DNA of 64,000 nucleotides from Quercus robur (Eukaryota; Streptophyta; Magnoliopsida; Fagales; Fagaceae). The translations under genes and the position numbers were made by a program. This document shows, piece by piece, positions 12,967 to 26,500 of this stretch. Each line of letters opens with the position of its first letter. Within the stretch, counting starts at the first letter, position 1. The notes below the pieces were generated by a model, which worked only from the letters and a program-made list of their open reading frames with translations, was not told the DNA's origin and ran no database searches. The stretch spans positions 20,281,357 through 20,345,356 of the forward strand of contig NC_065545.1 in NCBI RefSeq assembly GCF_932294415.1, written 5' to 3'.

Positions 12967-15900
12967 ATGGCTGCACCGCCAAGTAGCCGGCTTCAAAATA
13001 TGTTGCAGGCGGCGGTGCAATCGGTTCAATGGACTTATAGTCTCTTCTGGCAACTCTGTCCACAACAAGGGTAATTATAACTAATTAATTAATTTCGAGC
13101 AACAAGAAAACTTTTTGATCAAAACCCATTTCTCATTATCAATTATGTATGATTATGGTTGCGTAATTTGGGGTTGTGAGATTTTTTGTTACTCATTTCT
13201 TGATGTTTATGATGGTCCAGGATCTTAGTTTGGGCAGATGGGTATTACAATGGAGCAATTAAGACTAGGAAAACAGTGCAACCTATGGAGGTTAGTGCTG
13301 AGGAAGCATCCCTTCAGAGAAGCCAGCAGCTTAGAGAGCTCTATGATTCATTGTCCGCCGGAGAGACTAACCAGCCGGCACGAAGGCCTTGTGCTGCTTT
13401 GTCGCCAGAGGACTTGACGGAGTCGGAGTGGTTCTATTTGATGTGTGTCTCTTTCTCTTTTCCTCCCGGGGCGGGGTAAGTTGAATTAATTACTTCACAC
13501 TTTCTGCTAGATTAGCTTCCTTTCTTTAGATAAAAAATTTAATGTAAGGGTTTCTGTCTTAATTAATTTCCTTTTCTTGGTACATTTTAAGTAGGAAAAA
13601 AAGGATTTGAATTCTGAAAACATCAGTTGGAAGCAATGGAAAATGTCATTTGACTTGAAAACCATTTACTATTTTTTTTTTTTTTTTAACTTGTGAACTG
13701 TTTTGTGTTTACATCAATCTTAATTTCTTGAAGTGAATCTCATGAGTGTGTACCAAATTGCAAGTAAAAACAGCAGAAAAAATAAAATAAAATCATGGGC
13801 TGTGAATGATTTCCTTTTGTTTCATACACTTTGTCACATAGGCAAGCAACACATGCAATGCTCTCTCTTCCAATTTATCTATTGTCTCTCTTTCAAAAGT
13901 TACCGAAGGAATTTCAAAATTTTCCTTTCCCAGATAGTAGGACATTCATTTCAATTTCTTTCTTATAAGAAGTGAGCCAAGAAAATAATGACGACCGTCT
14001 TTCTATCTGTCTTTCTCTTATGTAATTGTGGACGAAATCATTAGGTGACAGTTACTACTGTAAAGTCTAGTCCAAGGCCAGAAAATAGGCACAACAAAGA
14101 GCTAGTAATTGAGCTTGTCCAAAATAGAAGCTAACTAGACAGTGCACCAAAGTTCTTCAAACACAAAACCTGCTCTTTTTGTTTTTTTGTTGAATTACTT
14201 GCTTGTTTTTGAAACATGGTATTGACATCGTATAAATTGCCCTTACAACACGTCAAGTGAGAGCCTTTTGCACCACTTTTTTGGTTTTTACTTTTTACTT
14301 CATGTTTTCAGGGTTACTAGGCTTACACTGATTTGTCTTTTTTACAATTGTAAGACTGAAAACTACTTTGGTGGTTACTGGGACTATATTCTGAGAGTGC
14401 TGTATCAAAAAGTCAAGGTGCATGAGAGAGAGAGAGAGAGAGAGAGAGTCAAATAAATAAATAGAGGTTGATCACACTGGATCAATGAACTTCCTATCTC
14501 TTTTGAAAAAACAAGCAAAACCCAAATCCCCGTTTTATTTATGCAACTAAAGGACGTCCTACTAAGATTTCATAAATCTCTCTCTCTCGCTAAGACCTCG
14601 AAACTAAGCTTTCAAGGCTCTGAGTACTCACTGCTCTCATAGAGGGCTGTGTTGTACCCTTTTTTAATAACGGAAAGGGATGGAGCACTGATCAGAATTT
14701 AACCATGCTGGCTCTTTTTAACATGTAAAATCCTCATCTAGTACTATTTTTCTAGAAGATTTGGACCACACGTTTAAACACATTTAGCTGTAAATCATGC
14801 ATTTCTATAACAACATGACCAAAAAAAAACCTAGCTAGGACACTCTTACTATACCTATATCAAAGAAAATGTATAAAGGTTATATGACATTTGCAACTCT
14901 CTCACTTTCACCCCAAAAAACACATATTTTCTGATTCTATATATGTGTGTATTTCTGCATAATACGCGTTTAAAGGTTCATTATAGACATGTAATTTACG
15001 AGGGGAGGAATTATTGTAGGTTACCTGGAAAAGCATATTCAAGGCGGCAGCATGTATGGCTCACCGGTGCTAATGATGTCGATAGCAAGACTTTTTCTAG
15101 AGCCATTCTTGCCAAGGTATCTCTACCTGTCTTCCTCTTTGAAAATTTGATGGTAAAGAAAGCTAAAGATTTGGATTTGCACTAAGCACTTTTTGTCTTA
15201 TTAGTGAAGTTCGTACTTCAACTGTGAGCATTTTACAATTACTATTACTATTTTACCTTTCTTTCTTTCTTTTTTTAAAAATAAAAAAATTGTACGGACC
15301 CAATAGTAATTATTGTTTCACACTCACAAATGTAAAATGTTTCATACAATAGAGGTTTCATTTGGCTAAATCACCGTTTATGTAAATTTTTCAAGACAAA
15401 TACACATACTTGATATATAGATCAGGAATTAAGTACAGAAAAATATTATAACAACTTGAATAATTTCCTAATGGAAATTAAGTTATATACAAAACAAAGA
15501 AAAAACAAAAATTGATAACTTAAAATTATTTTGGAAGCTAATGCTTTGTTTTTAGTAGTGAGTAGCATATTTTATATATTATCCCAATATCCAGTTCAAT
15601 AACTAACTACATTCTCCTTGTTTTTTCAACATGAACTTACCACTTTGGCATTGGACCAGAGTGCTCGTGTTCAGGTAATTTAATTTGTCTTGCTCTCTGA
15701 TTAATTTGCATTATGAACTAAGAATTAAAAACCACATTAATTTCTCTTTCAGACTGTAGTATGCATTCCTCTACTTGACGGTGTTGTGGAACTTGGCACA
15801 ACTGATAAGGTACGTATGAACAATTTTCTGTCATTACTACTATTAGTACTCTTCTGCTTAAAAAGAAAAAAAAAATATATATATTGTACTAAAAATTTCA

Positions 15901-18900
15901 CTTACAATTACATGCGCGTGTATATATATATATGATGATGATGATGATTTATTGTAGGTGCAAGAGGATCTTGCATTTGTTCAACACATCCAGAGTTTCT
16001 TCAGTGACCATCACCACCACAACCCTCAGCCACCAAAACCAGCTCTTTCGGAGCACTCCACTTCCAATCCTGCCTCATCATCGGGCCACACGCGCTTCCA
16101 CTCACCACCAGTCCCGCCTGTTTACACCTCAGCAGACCCACCTATCAATGCCGAGGAGGAGGAAGAGGAAGAGGAAGAGGAAGAGGACGAAGAAGAGGAG
16201 GATGAAGGTGGAGAATCAGACTCAGAAGCCGAAACGGGCCGTAATGGTCGTAGGGCCATGGCAGTCCAAAACCCACATGCCATAGTGGCCGTGGCCACAA
16301 CTGATCAACCCAGCGAGCTTATGCAGCTGGAGATGTCAGAGGACATCCGACTAGGCTCACCAGATGACGCGTCAAACAATTTGGACTCTGATTTTCACAT
16401 GCTCGCTGTTGGAAACCCAATTGCTGATCACCACCACCACCACCAACGTCGAGCCGACTCGTACCGAGGCGAGTCAGCCCCAAGATGGCCAATGTTACAA
16501 GAACCAACAAGCAGTGGAATTCAAATTCAACCACCATCTTCAGGTACATCAAAAAAACCGGTAGTTAGTTAGTTAGTTAGGGTTTCCAACTAAATAAATA
16601 CCACAGTAGTAATAATTGACTTCATAAATAAAGGCCTCCAACTAAAATAGTGATTCAATTAATACTGCACATACAAATACAATAGTGGTGTATTCACTAT
16701 TCAGCACTGCACTGCACATAGCAGTGATTCAATACAACAGGGAGCACGTGACATGAGTTAATAGTATATAATTGACTTTAATATATGATACCAGATCTTA
16801 CTCGGACTCCTACTTACTAGCTTTAGCACACGTATCATTGAAATGTATGATACTAATAAATTTGCTTTCCAAAAAGGAATAGGGTCACAATTAATGGTGG
16901 GCCCTGTGGGGGTCACTGCATTAAGTCCCCTAATCACTGTATGATGATGATGTTCAGCAGAGTGACATGATAGTCCATGCACATGGGAAATAAAAAAAAT
17001 AGAGTAATGTGCAGTATATGTATATGTATATATATATTTTTTGGCTTTTACTGACAAGTTCTAGATTCTACCAATGGATCCCACTGCCACTGGCCACTGG
17101 TAGCCCATGAAAACAAGTCCACGCGCCCCCTTTTTTTTTTTTTTCCGTGGAAGTGGTGCTGTGCTGGGCGGCAAATTGTAATTTTCGTACTTTGTTTTGG
17201 CTGAAAAGGGACAAACCTCATTTATGTGGTTAGTTGTCGCGACTTGCGTGCAACGATGCAATAAATCTCCACAGTTATTGGCTTTTGGGGAGTGAAATGT
17301 TCAACTAACCCATGCAAAATTCAATATTATGGTTGACACTTTGTCCCCTATAACCCTTTCGGATCTTTCTTTTTTTAATAAATATTTTAAGTAAATAATA
17401 TATATACTCTGTCCCCAATAACCATTTTGGATCCTTTTTTTTTTTTTTTTTTTTTTAACTTGGGTTAGAAAAATTATTACATAAATGGTTTACCTTTCTT
17501 CTTTTACCGAGGCTCCCAATACTTTTTCATAAAATTATTGCATAAATTGTTTACCTTATATCTGATTCAACCCACTTGGTGATGAATCTTAATTTTTTTA
17601 ATAAATATTATAAAGAAATAATATTTCGCATAAATTAGTTTAATATTGTTACTATGGCTTCTTGTGTATAAAATTAGGTCAAAGCTATATTTTCAAAAAA
17701 AATATACTATATATTATTATAATCACAATAATCATAAACAATTGTGAAAAACATGGTATATTTCTAATAAAGTTACTAATTCCTTTTATTGGGATAATCA
17801 TTGTTATAATAAGAAAATAGAAGTTAATCCACAAAATCAATGAACCCCATTATTATTTTATAATCATTCTCATTTGTCAATGTGTTGGTGTTTGTGTATA
17901 TGTGCAGGAGGAACTCCTCCATTAGACGACTTGACACAAGAGGATACCCATTACTCTCAAACAGTCTCCACCATCCTCCAAACACAGCCCCGATGGGCTA
18001 CTGACTCATCCACCTACATCCCCTATTCCAACCAATCAGCTTTTGCCAAGTGGACAATCCGTGTGGACCACCACCTTCAGGTCCCACTTGAGGGCACATC
18101 ACAATGGCTCCTAAAGTACATTTTATTTAGTGTACCACTTCTTCACACTAAGTACCGTGATGAAAATTCACCAAAATTAAGGGATGGTGATGTTGCCACT
18201 CGGTTCAAAAAGGGTACCCCACAAGATGAGCTTAGTGCTAACCATGTCTTAGCTGAGCGGCGCCGCCGTGAGAAGCTTAATGAGAGGTTCATTATACTAA
18301 GGTCACTAGTGCCATTCGTGACCAAAATGGACAAGGCCTCAATATTAGGTGACACAATTGAGTATGTGAAACAATTGCGTAAAAAGATTCAGGATCTTGA
18401 GGCACGTAATAGACAAATGGAGGCTGATCAACGGTCAAGATCAACTGGAGACTTGCAAAGGTCTAGTAGTTTAAAAGATCTGCGGGCCACTACTAGTGGG
18501 GTAACTTCGGACCGGACTCGGGCCAGCCTATCCGGCATAGATAAGAGAAAGTTGAGAATTGTGGAAGGGAGTGGTGGTGTTGCAAAGTCCAAGATGGTTG
18601 TCGAGTCACCACCACCGCCGCCGCCGCCACCTCCACCACCTCCACCACCGCCACCTTCATCACCACCAGCGACGCCAACAGGAACCTCGGTAGAAGTGTC
18701 AATTATAGAGAGTCAAGGGTTGTTGGAGCTCCAATGTCCTTACAGAGAAGGGTTGTTACTTGATATCATGCAAAAGCTCCGAGAGCTCCGAATTGAGACC
18801 ACAACAGTGCAATCTTCATTGAACAGTGGGTTCTTTGTAGCTGAATTGAGAGCCAAGGTACAATGCTGAACATATAATTAATCAATAGATATCACATACA

Positions 18901-19213
18901 TCTGATATATGTATCTTTTCTCTCATAATTTATTGATATTACATCTACATGTGACCTATATACTGTGAGAAAGATGATATATATATATATATATATTGAA
19001 TGTACAAGATATCCTCTCATTAACATTGTTTTAAAGTTTTGATTAATATTTTACTAATTTGTTTCATTAAACTCATTTGTAATGTATATCATGATACTAA
19101 TTCTTCTTTTTTGTGTGTATCTTCAGGTGAAAGAGAATGTTAATGGGAAGAAAACAAGCATTGTGGAAGTGAAGAGGGCAATAAATCAAATCATACCCCA
19201 TACTGACTCTTAG
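12967..19213 (+). CDS. TT8: bHLH transcription factor, TT8 (bHLH42) orthologue
   Basis: The product is the subgroup IIIf bHLH protein that joins R2R3-MYB and WD40 partners (MBW complex) to switch on late flavonoid genes for proanthocyanidins and anthocyanins; it acts in the nucleus. Eight exons join in frame: 12967-13070, 13221-13475, 15020-15116, 15660-15674, 15753-15809, 15958-16543, 17908-18857 and 19127-19213, giving 716 aa. Residues 1-176 are the MYB-interacting region ([30 protein letters not shown]). An acidic Glu run spans about 242-266, and LGSPDD follows. The bHLH is about 481-530, with the DNA-contact pattern H484, E488 and R492 ([15 protein letters not shown]). A run of 16 prolines (606-621) precedes the ACT-like C-terminus (EVSIIE...[18 protein letters not shown]). 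At 716 aa it is longer than Arabidopsis TT8 (518 aa), because of the linkers. Exon 4 is only 15 bp. Retention of intron 6 or 7 would give early stops. Confidence 0.95.
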
Positions 19214-19619
19214 ATAATTGAAGGATATGAGTTGGGGGGGAATCCGTAAATTACTGACTTATTGAAGTAGCAATGTACAATCTTTTAGTACTTGTGAGAT
19301 TTAGTATTCGTTTCCCAAGCGTAACCTAACAAAGTGTATGTTAGCATAAAGGTTCAAGAAATGCAATATAAAATTGGTCTAGTAACGCCTGTTGATACTA
19401 TATCTTGAAGATAATATTTGACTATATAGCTAATCATCGTTATGGCCAAGAGGAGATGACCAAAAGTAATATTTGTAATTAAGCAGCATGATAATTAGCA
19501 TTGTATATAACCTTTTAGCTGTTCAATAGTTATGAACTTTTAGCCTTCATGCAAACCAATCGACACGTATAAATGCATCTCTTTTCACTTCATTAAATAT
19601 ATATATACTAAATAAATAA

Positions 19620-19650
<31 letters not shown>

Positions 19651-20566
19651 TTAAAAATCATGGATTATACTATGATTCAAATGCTAAGCTGTTAGTAAGA
19701 GATATATGATCGTCACAAAAGCTAGAGAATTTGACAGTTTCATAAGTCCAGACAGTATCATCAAACAATAAAAATTGGTAAACTTCAAAAAATGAGGTTT
19801 AAAAAAGTTGCATATAAGTAAATAAGGAAAGTTAAACAATTAAAAAAATAAAAGTGAGCTTCATTGTAGGATATGATTGTAATATGTACCTCTTTTTTTT
19901 TTTTTTTTTTTTTGAATGAATATTTTTAATTATTTAATATATATATATATATATTCATTCACTATTAAAGACCAGCCCTAACTTAAGCTTTAACCAGGCA
20001 AATTCAAAGCTTCAGGGCAGATAGGCTTATACCGGAGCCCTGTTTTGTTACTTATAATTTGCTTATAATAACATTCATCATAATCATAATCTCTGTTTTG
20101 TTGTCCTCAATAGTTTTCACTTATTATAGTCTATTCATCTGTGGGGCAACAAAAGAGAGTGATACATTACTGAGGAAAATTCATGAATGCTTTATGATTT
20201 GACAGTACGAAAATAAGCCACAAATACCACAACTCACAATAGAGAAAAGGGAATGGCAGTATAACTAAAAATATACACCTGCACCAGGAATTTGTCCCCC
20301 CAAGAAAGAAACGAAAAAAATAAAAACAAAACAAAATTTGATTTTTGTGAGACCACGCAGAACATTCTAACACCTCTTTGAATTCAAGGATCAGGGAAAA
20401 TTCAGTGCTATAAGAATGGTATTTTCTGCTGTAAGAGGAAGCTATTTCTCACATAATTGTTCCACAACTTAGCCAACTACTCTATGTAAGCATGGATCCC
20501 AAGGAATGAATGATCGACCAACAAACCACCCTCAGACTGAAAACTTGCTAGCAGGCAGATAAATCC
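19214..20566. other. Convergent 3' spacer between TT8 and XPD genes
   Basis: The two genes point at each other across this 1.35-kb gap, which must hold both 3' untranslated regions. It contains a (GA)n microsatellite at about 19,624-19,650, a long T run at about 19,892-19,913, and a (TA)n tract at about 19,938-19,954. No further gene is visible. Confidence 0.6.
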
Positions 20567-23500
20567 TCAATACTGCATTTCGTTCAAGATGCCATCGCTC
20601 ATCTTCTCCACATCTTCTTGGGACAAAAGGGTTTTCCTACCGCTGCCACCAGCCTTATCATATGGTTGAGCCATCTTCCTAAGGAACTGAAACCAGAGAG
20701 AACACATTATCAGATTTACAACCATATTCTATATCACAAACTCGCAATTTATTTTATTGTATCAAACTGACTTGCACACAGGATATGAACATTGAATTTT
20801 GTCATCTTGCTTGAATAACACACCGTTTAACATTTTTCTGATCCATAGTTGTAGAATTTTCTTTCGGTAATTTTGTTTCCATTAAAAAGTTAATGAGTGA
20901 TCAACCAGAGAGATCATCTTTTTTTTTTTTTTTCTTGGTACAAATATCTTTATCTGGTTTAAGACAACCAAAGCCAGAAAGCACTGTGGCGAAGGCATAT
21001 GTGCACAGGGTAATGTGTGACTGAGGCTAACTGCTCCCACACCCAAAACCCATGGTCTTTCCCCAAAAAACACATACAAAAGGGAAAAAAGTAAAAGAAA
21101 GCAATTTCAAACAATTGGATAATCTAGAATGTCCTTTGATTGCTATTTGGTGAAACCGATAACACATGACTCTGATGTGCTTTCAAATTTGGCCTTTTGC
21201 CCATCCTCAATAGTCATAACAGATTTGTCGATTTCAAACTGTAAAAAATGGGAGAAGATTGTACAAACATGTGGTAGTAACAGGGACCTACCTCCCGTGC
21301 TATATGCAGAGCCATGTCTGTGCTCAAATTCAGGTGTGCATCACGTAAATGTGACAGTATCCACCCAGGCAATTTAGAGCGCTTGTCATGACGGCTATAC
21401 CTGCACAAAATTTAGGTCAACAATCCAACAGAGAAAATTATCTCAAGATAAATATGTTTAATCTAAATTAGTGAGTGGTTAGTGCTTCTGGGGACTGCAA
21501 CAATAAATAAAACAGAGCACTCATCAAAGATGTTTTCCCAATAAAAGTATAGCAATTTAAGTGTAAAAGCCGCAGGTAAACTCAACTAATTCCTTCCTAC
21601 TTCTATTCATTTTGGAATCAAATATTGTCAGTTATCTTATTTGCTTTAACAATGAAAGAAGAGGATACGTGGTAAAGTACTGCAAATATCTAAGTTATGA
21701 TGATTCTGTACTAAATTTTACTCAATTATCACCATTGGCCTTTGGGCCAAGTGGCACTCCCACCCCATGTGGTGGCCAAGGTCCAAGGTTCAATCCCCTT
21801 GTCTTCACCTAAGTTTCTCGACAAATATGAGTATGATTTTAGCCCAAACTTCAAGAGTCCCAAGTCCCAACACTACGTAAAATCAGCATAATGATACTTG
21901 AAATATCCATATGAAGTTCTTAAATTACAAAAACTAATACTTATGGAGTGGCTGAAGTTTAACAAAAGCACAAACGTTTGATCAATTTATATAAAAATTT
22001 AGAAAAATTATTTGATAAACAGGTGGTATTTTAGTGTATATATATATACACAGACCTTTTGTCAGCAAAGATCATCATCCCATAATCAGCCTTTGACCGG
22101 ATCACTCGGCCCACACATTGAGCAGCCTGTCTCTGCTCCAGTAAAATCCAATGGTAAAAATATTAATCTATTACACAAAAAATGAATTTTGAAACAAGAC
22201 AGCCAAAAGAATACAAGGGCAAGGGAACAATACCAAGGCATCAAAAGTCAGAAAATCTCCTTCCTTAATCTGAAAGGTATCCCGTAGATATTCCAACCGG
22301 GCAAGCAAAATCCTGCAAACCATATTTTCATCTGTCACATCATATACAATCAATTTCATAAGCAACAATAACATAGAACTGTGGATTAAAAACTCACTTG
22401 CTCAATGTGTACTGAAAAGGAACACCAAACATAATGACCAGTCTACCATAATGTCGATCAAAGTCTATACCCTCAGCAACTTTTCCCCTGCAAAAGTACA
22501 GATATATTTTCAATTTTAAATGAACCTAGATCAATAAAAGATTTCCCCTTCCACAAGCTTCCTTTTAAGAACCAGAAAAGGACACAACACTCATAAAAAG
22601 ATACAGTAGAGACTAGAGATAATAAAAAAATGTAAAACTTTAGGCTTAAAAATCACAAAAATCTTTTGGAAATATTTTATATGCTAACATCAGCAGTGCT
22701 AAAGGCACCAGATCAAGAGAAGGTTGCCTCAGACCAAATGAGACATGGCACGGTGTTCTTTTAGTCACTTATGGTATTAACATAAAGATTATACTTCAAA
22801 ATTTACACCATTGTGATGGCAAGTGCCTTCCACCAACAGCGACAGGTCGTAGGTTCAAGTTCGAGAATTAGTCTCTCCAAAAATATTGGGAGTAAGGCTG
22901 CCTACTGTAACCTCTCCCAAACCCCACAAAAGTGGGAGCTTTATGCATTGGGTACGACATCCTTTTTCATTTGATTGCAAATGGTATTCAAAAGTTTTTT
23001 TTTTCCAGTAAAATATTAGAGAAACCAATAGGCTATAACTCAAACACTTCCAAGCATTGAGAATGAGTTAAACTAAAATCTCCACCTTTGCAGGCTACAT
23101 AGGTTGAAAACAGTCAAGAATTCAAGTATTATAGATTTCAACATGTAAAGGCAGCTTTTTACCCCTGAAAAGAATTTAAAGGGGAAAAAAAGCATTTTAG
23201 TAGGACTAATACGGTACCTGGCAACAGAGAAAAAGATGGCACCCCTCCCACAATCACAAGCCTTGCGATAGTTGTCAAGAGCCAAAGTAGTTTCTACAAC
23301 ATCCTGAGTCTCGATGAAGACAAGCTTATGCTGCATTATTTCCTGTGAAAATGAGAGCATCAAGCACCTTTCAGCATAAGCAGATACCTAACAAACTAAT
23401 GAAGGACGGTGAGGTGAAATTCAAGGAAAATACTTGAAACTAAAAGAATATAGATAGAACTGCTACCTTTAAAATTCCATTTTCATTCCAACTGTTCACT

Positions 23501-26500
23501 ATGCCATCCATATATGAGTAACTAACAAAGAAACATACAATCCCATCTGGAACAACAGATGCCATCTCCAGTAAAAGCCTCCCATAATTTCGTACAACAC
23601 CAAGATCACTTCTCATGTCAAATTTGGTACTGACAGGAAGCTGATCACTGAAATAAGAACCAATTTACCAGATACTAAGCGACAAACTAAAGTATTAATA
23701 AAGGGGTCTAGTTGTATTACGAATTAAAAGGTGAGAACCAAACTGAAAAGACTAAAAATCATTATTTGCCTGTAAAATGCTAATGGATTTTAGCTGAACT
23801 TTATACCTTCCACGAGTGAGAACCATTGGGCATATGCAATCTCTTGTTAAGGACATAGTAAAACTTCGACTAACAACTGGATGGAAATTAAGTAGACGGG
23901 GGTAGAGATCAATTGGACTCAGAGTTCCAGATGTAATGACAACTGACTGGAATCGATCAAATACGGGCTTTATGGCAAGAGAAGCATCGTGGCAACTAAG
24001 CTGAAATACCAAACATTAGAGGGAAAAACCAATCAATAATAAATTCAAAAAGCTGATATGCCAAACAGGATGGAAATCTTAATTGCATCCACTGTCAAAA
24101 ATATAAAATTAGACCTAGTAACAGCAAACAGACACATCTGCATAAGCAGGTAGATGGCTGATGGGAGAGCATCTATAGGTTTAAATATATAAAATTGAAG
24201 GATCAGAAACATCAACCCATTAGATTCATTACTTAAGATGCTGGGAAAATAAAAAGAAAAAGAAAAAGTGGCCTTAAACATAGATGTTGTAAGTTCAAAA
24301 TTACATACAACAGATTGTTGAATAGGACTTCATAAGGTACATATTAACATTGGAGTCAAACATCCATTCCATTTGCAGAATACTGAAAGTTTGCCAACAT
24401 ATAAAGTGTTCCCTAAAGGTAAAATAATACGGAAAAGAAATAAGAGGAAAAAGGACAAAAACAAAGCAGGGTGAAGATGAAGAAGGGAAACCAACCTGCA
24501 GCACAGGGTCAGGAATATGGGGCATTCTCTCATCAAAAGGTTCAATTATAATTGAAAAACCACGAGTGTATGTCCCTACAAGTGTTGCGAAGTCACATAT
24601 TGTTTGGATGTGTAAGAATTCATCAGTGTCAGTGATTTCTAGTGTTAACATCAGTGAATGTAGGCGATCATAACAAAACTTCAGTGTTTTTTGGTCAATT
24701 CCAGCATGAGTATTAATAGATGCAACAAAGCCAACAGGCCCCTCCTTCTCAACGTTATCAGTTTCCAGCCGCCCCTCCAGATATTGGACCAATCTACGTA
24801 AGACATGCAGAAAATGTTCTGCTCGGCGGATATTTCCAGGCACAGCCTCCTTCAGAATATCATCAGGTAAGGCAGGATTGGAGAGCCAGTTGTCCGTGAC
24901 TGCATAGAGAAAGAAGTCCAGCTCAAGATAACTAAGGACATTGTCCAAAAAATAAATAAATAAACTCTTGGGTCTTGAGAATGAATATTAACGTCAGTGC
25001 AATCCACATACAAGGTAAGTTTCCTCTTTGTGCCAAACCCTCAACAAGCCGATTGTACTCTGCGCGCAATCTACCAGCATCTGTGGCCTTAAACCTTCCT
25101 ACCATGTCAAACAATTTCATAAAAGCTGCATCAAATTTTAGTTTATGCTTCAAAGAAATTAAAAATGAATCTAAGCAGGAGAAATCCAGCCATTACTTCT
25201 TAAGAATCACATCAGAATATTGACAGGCAAACACAGAAGGCCTACAAATTAAATAGAAAGACTTTTCCAGGTACTGGTCTAACCAAACTATACAATAATG
25301 GCTCCATATTTCCATAAAATTACAAGAGAATATTTAAAGTCCATGAAGCCAATCAATTATGAACCTAATACGTCATGTAACAGCAAAATGGGAAGAAATA
25401 AAAAATTTAAGAAAAACACATACTTCTCAATCTCCTGACGCATTTTACTGAGATTCCTTCTGGCTCCTTCAAGTGTCTGCCTTCTCACACTAACACTAAG
25501 AGCTTCAATACACACATTATCAATATTATGTGCCTCATCAAACACCACAACAGACTCCTTCTGCATTTCCTTGGATATATACCCAGCCACCTTGGGATCA
25601 AGCAAATATTGATAACTATAAACCACCACATTTGCAAATTGCACCATATGTCGTGCCAAGAAGTATGGACACCACCCTTTCTCCTTCCCGTATGCCCTCA
25701 GATCCTGCAAGAATTTTTCAACATAGAAATGATTTTGGAACTCAGAAATATTTGGTAAAATGTTATCAGATTGCAACACATCACTGGAATGTAAGAAATA
25801 ATCTTAGCCATATTAATATTTCATATTATGGTGGACAGCTCAATATTATTCATAATAATCCTTTAATTATTAAAAAAAAAAACAAGGGGCATTAATCAGA
25901 CTTCATGTAACAACATTGTTAATATACTGCCAACATGGATTCCAAGGATGGCAAAACTTGTTTCTTCTTCATAACTAATCAGAATCTAGGAATTACACAG
26001 ATAGCTAAACATGTTGTTTCTTCATAACCAAACAGAATCCAGGAATTAAACGAATATTTCATAAGCCAAGCTGCAAGATAAGATCCAGCTTCTTGAGTAT
26101 GATGATTAACAATTAACATAAATCCAAAATACTTGCTCTTTCCTAAATCACCCATAACACCTCACAAATCAACCAAAAACACATATAACTCAAAACTTTC
26201 TAATTCAAATCAACCAAAACCCATTGCCTCAATGCACAAAAAATAACCTGATTATAATTCATTCCTACCCACAAGGTAAAAACCCATTTGGAAATACATG
26301 TTCTTTTGAAATCACCCAAAACAACTTACAAATCAACCTAAACATATACATCACAAAAATCCCAATTCAAATTAAAGATCACCCATTGCTTGAAATCACC
26401 AAAACAAATCAATCACAATTCATTTCTACCCACAAGGTATAAACCCCATTTGCCAAAATAACACAGATATCAATTAAAACACAAAAATCTTAGTTCAATT

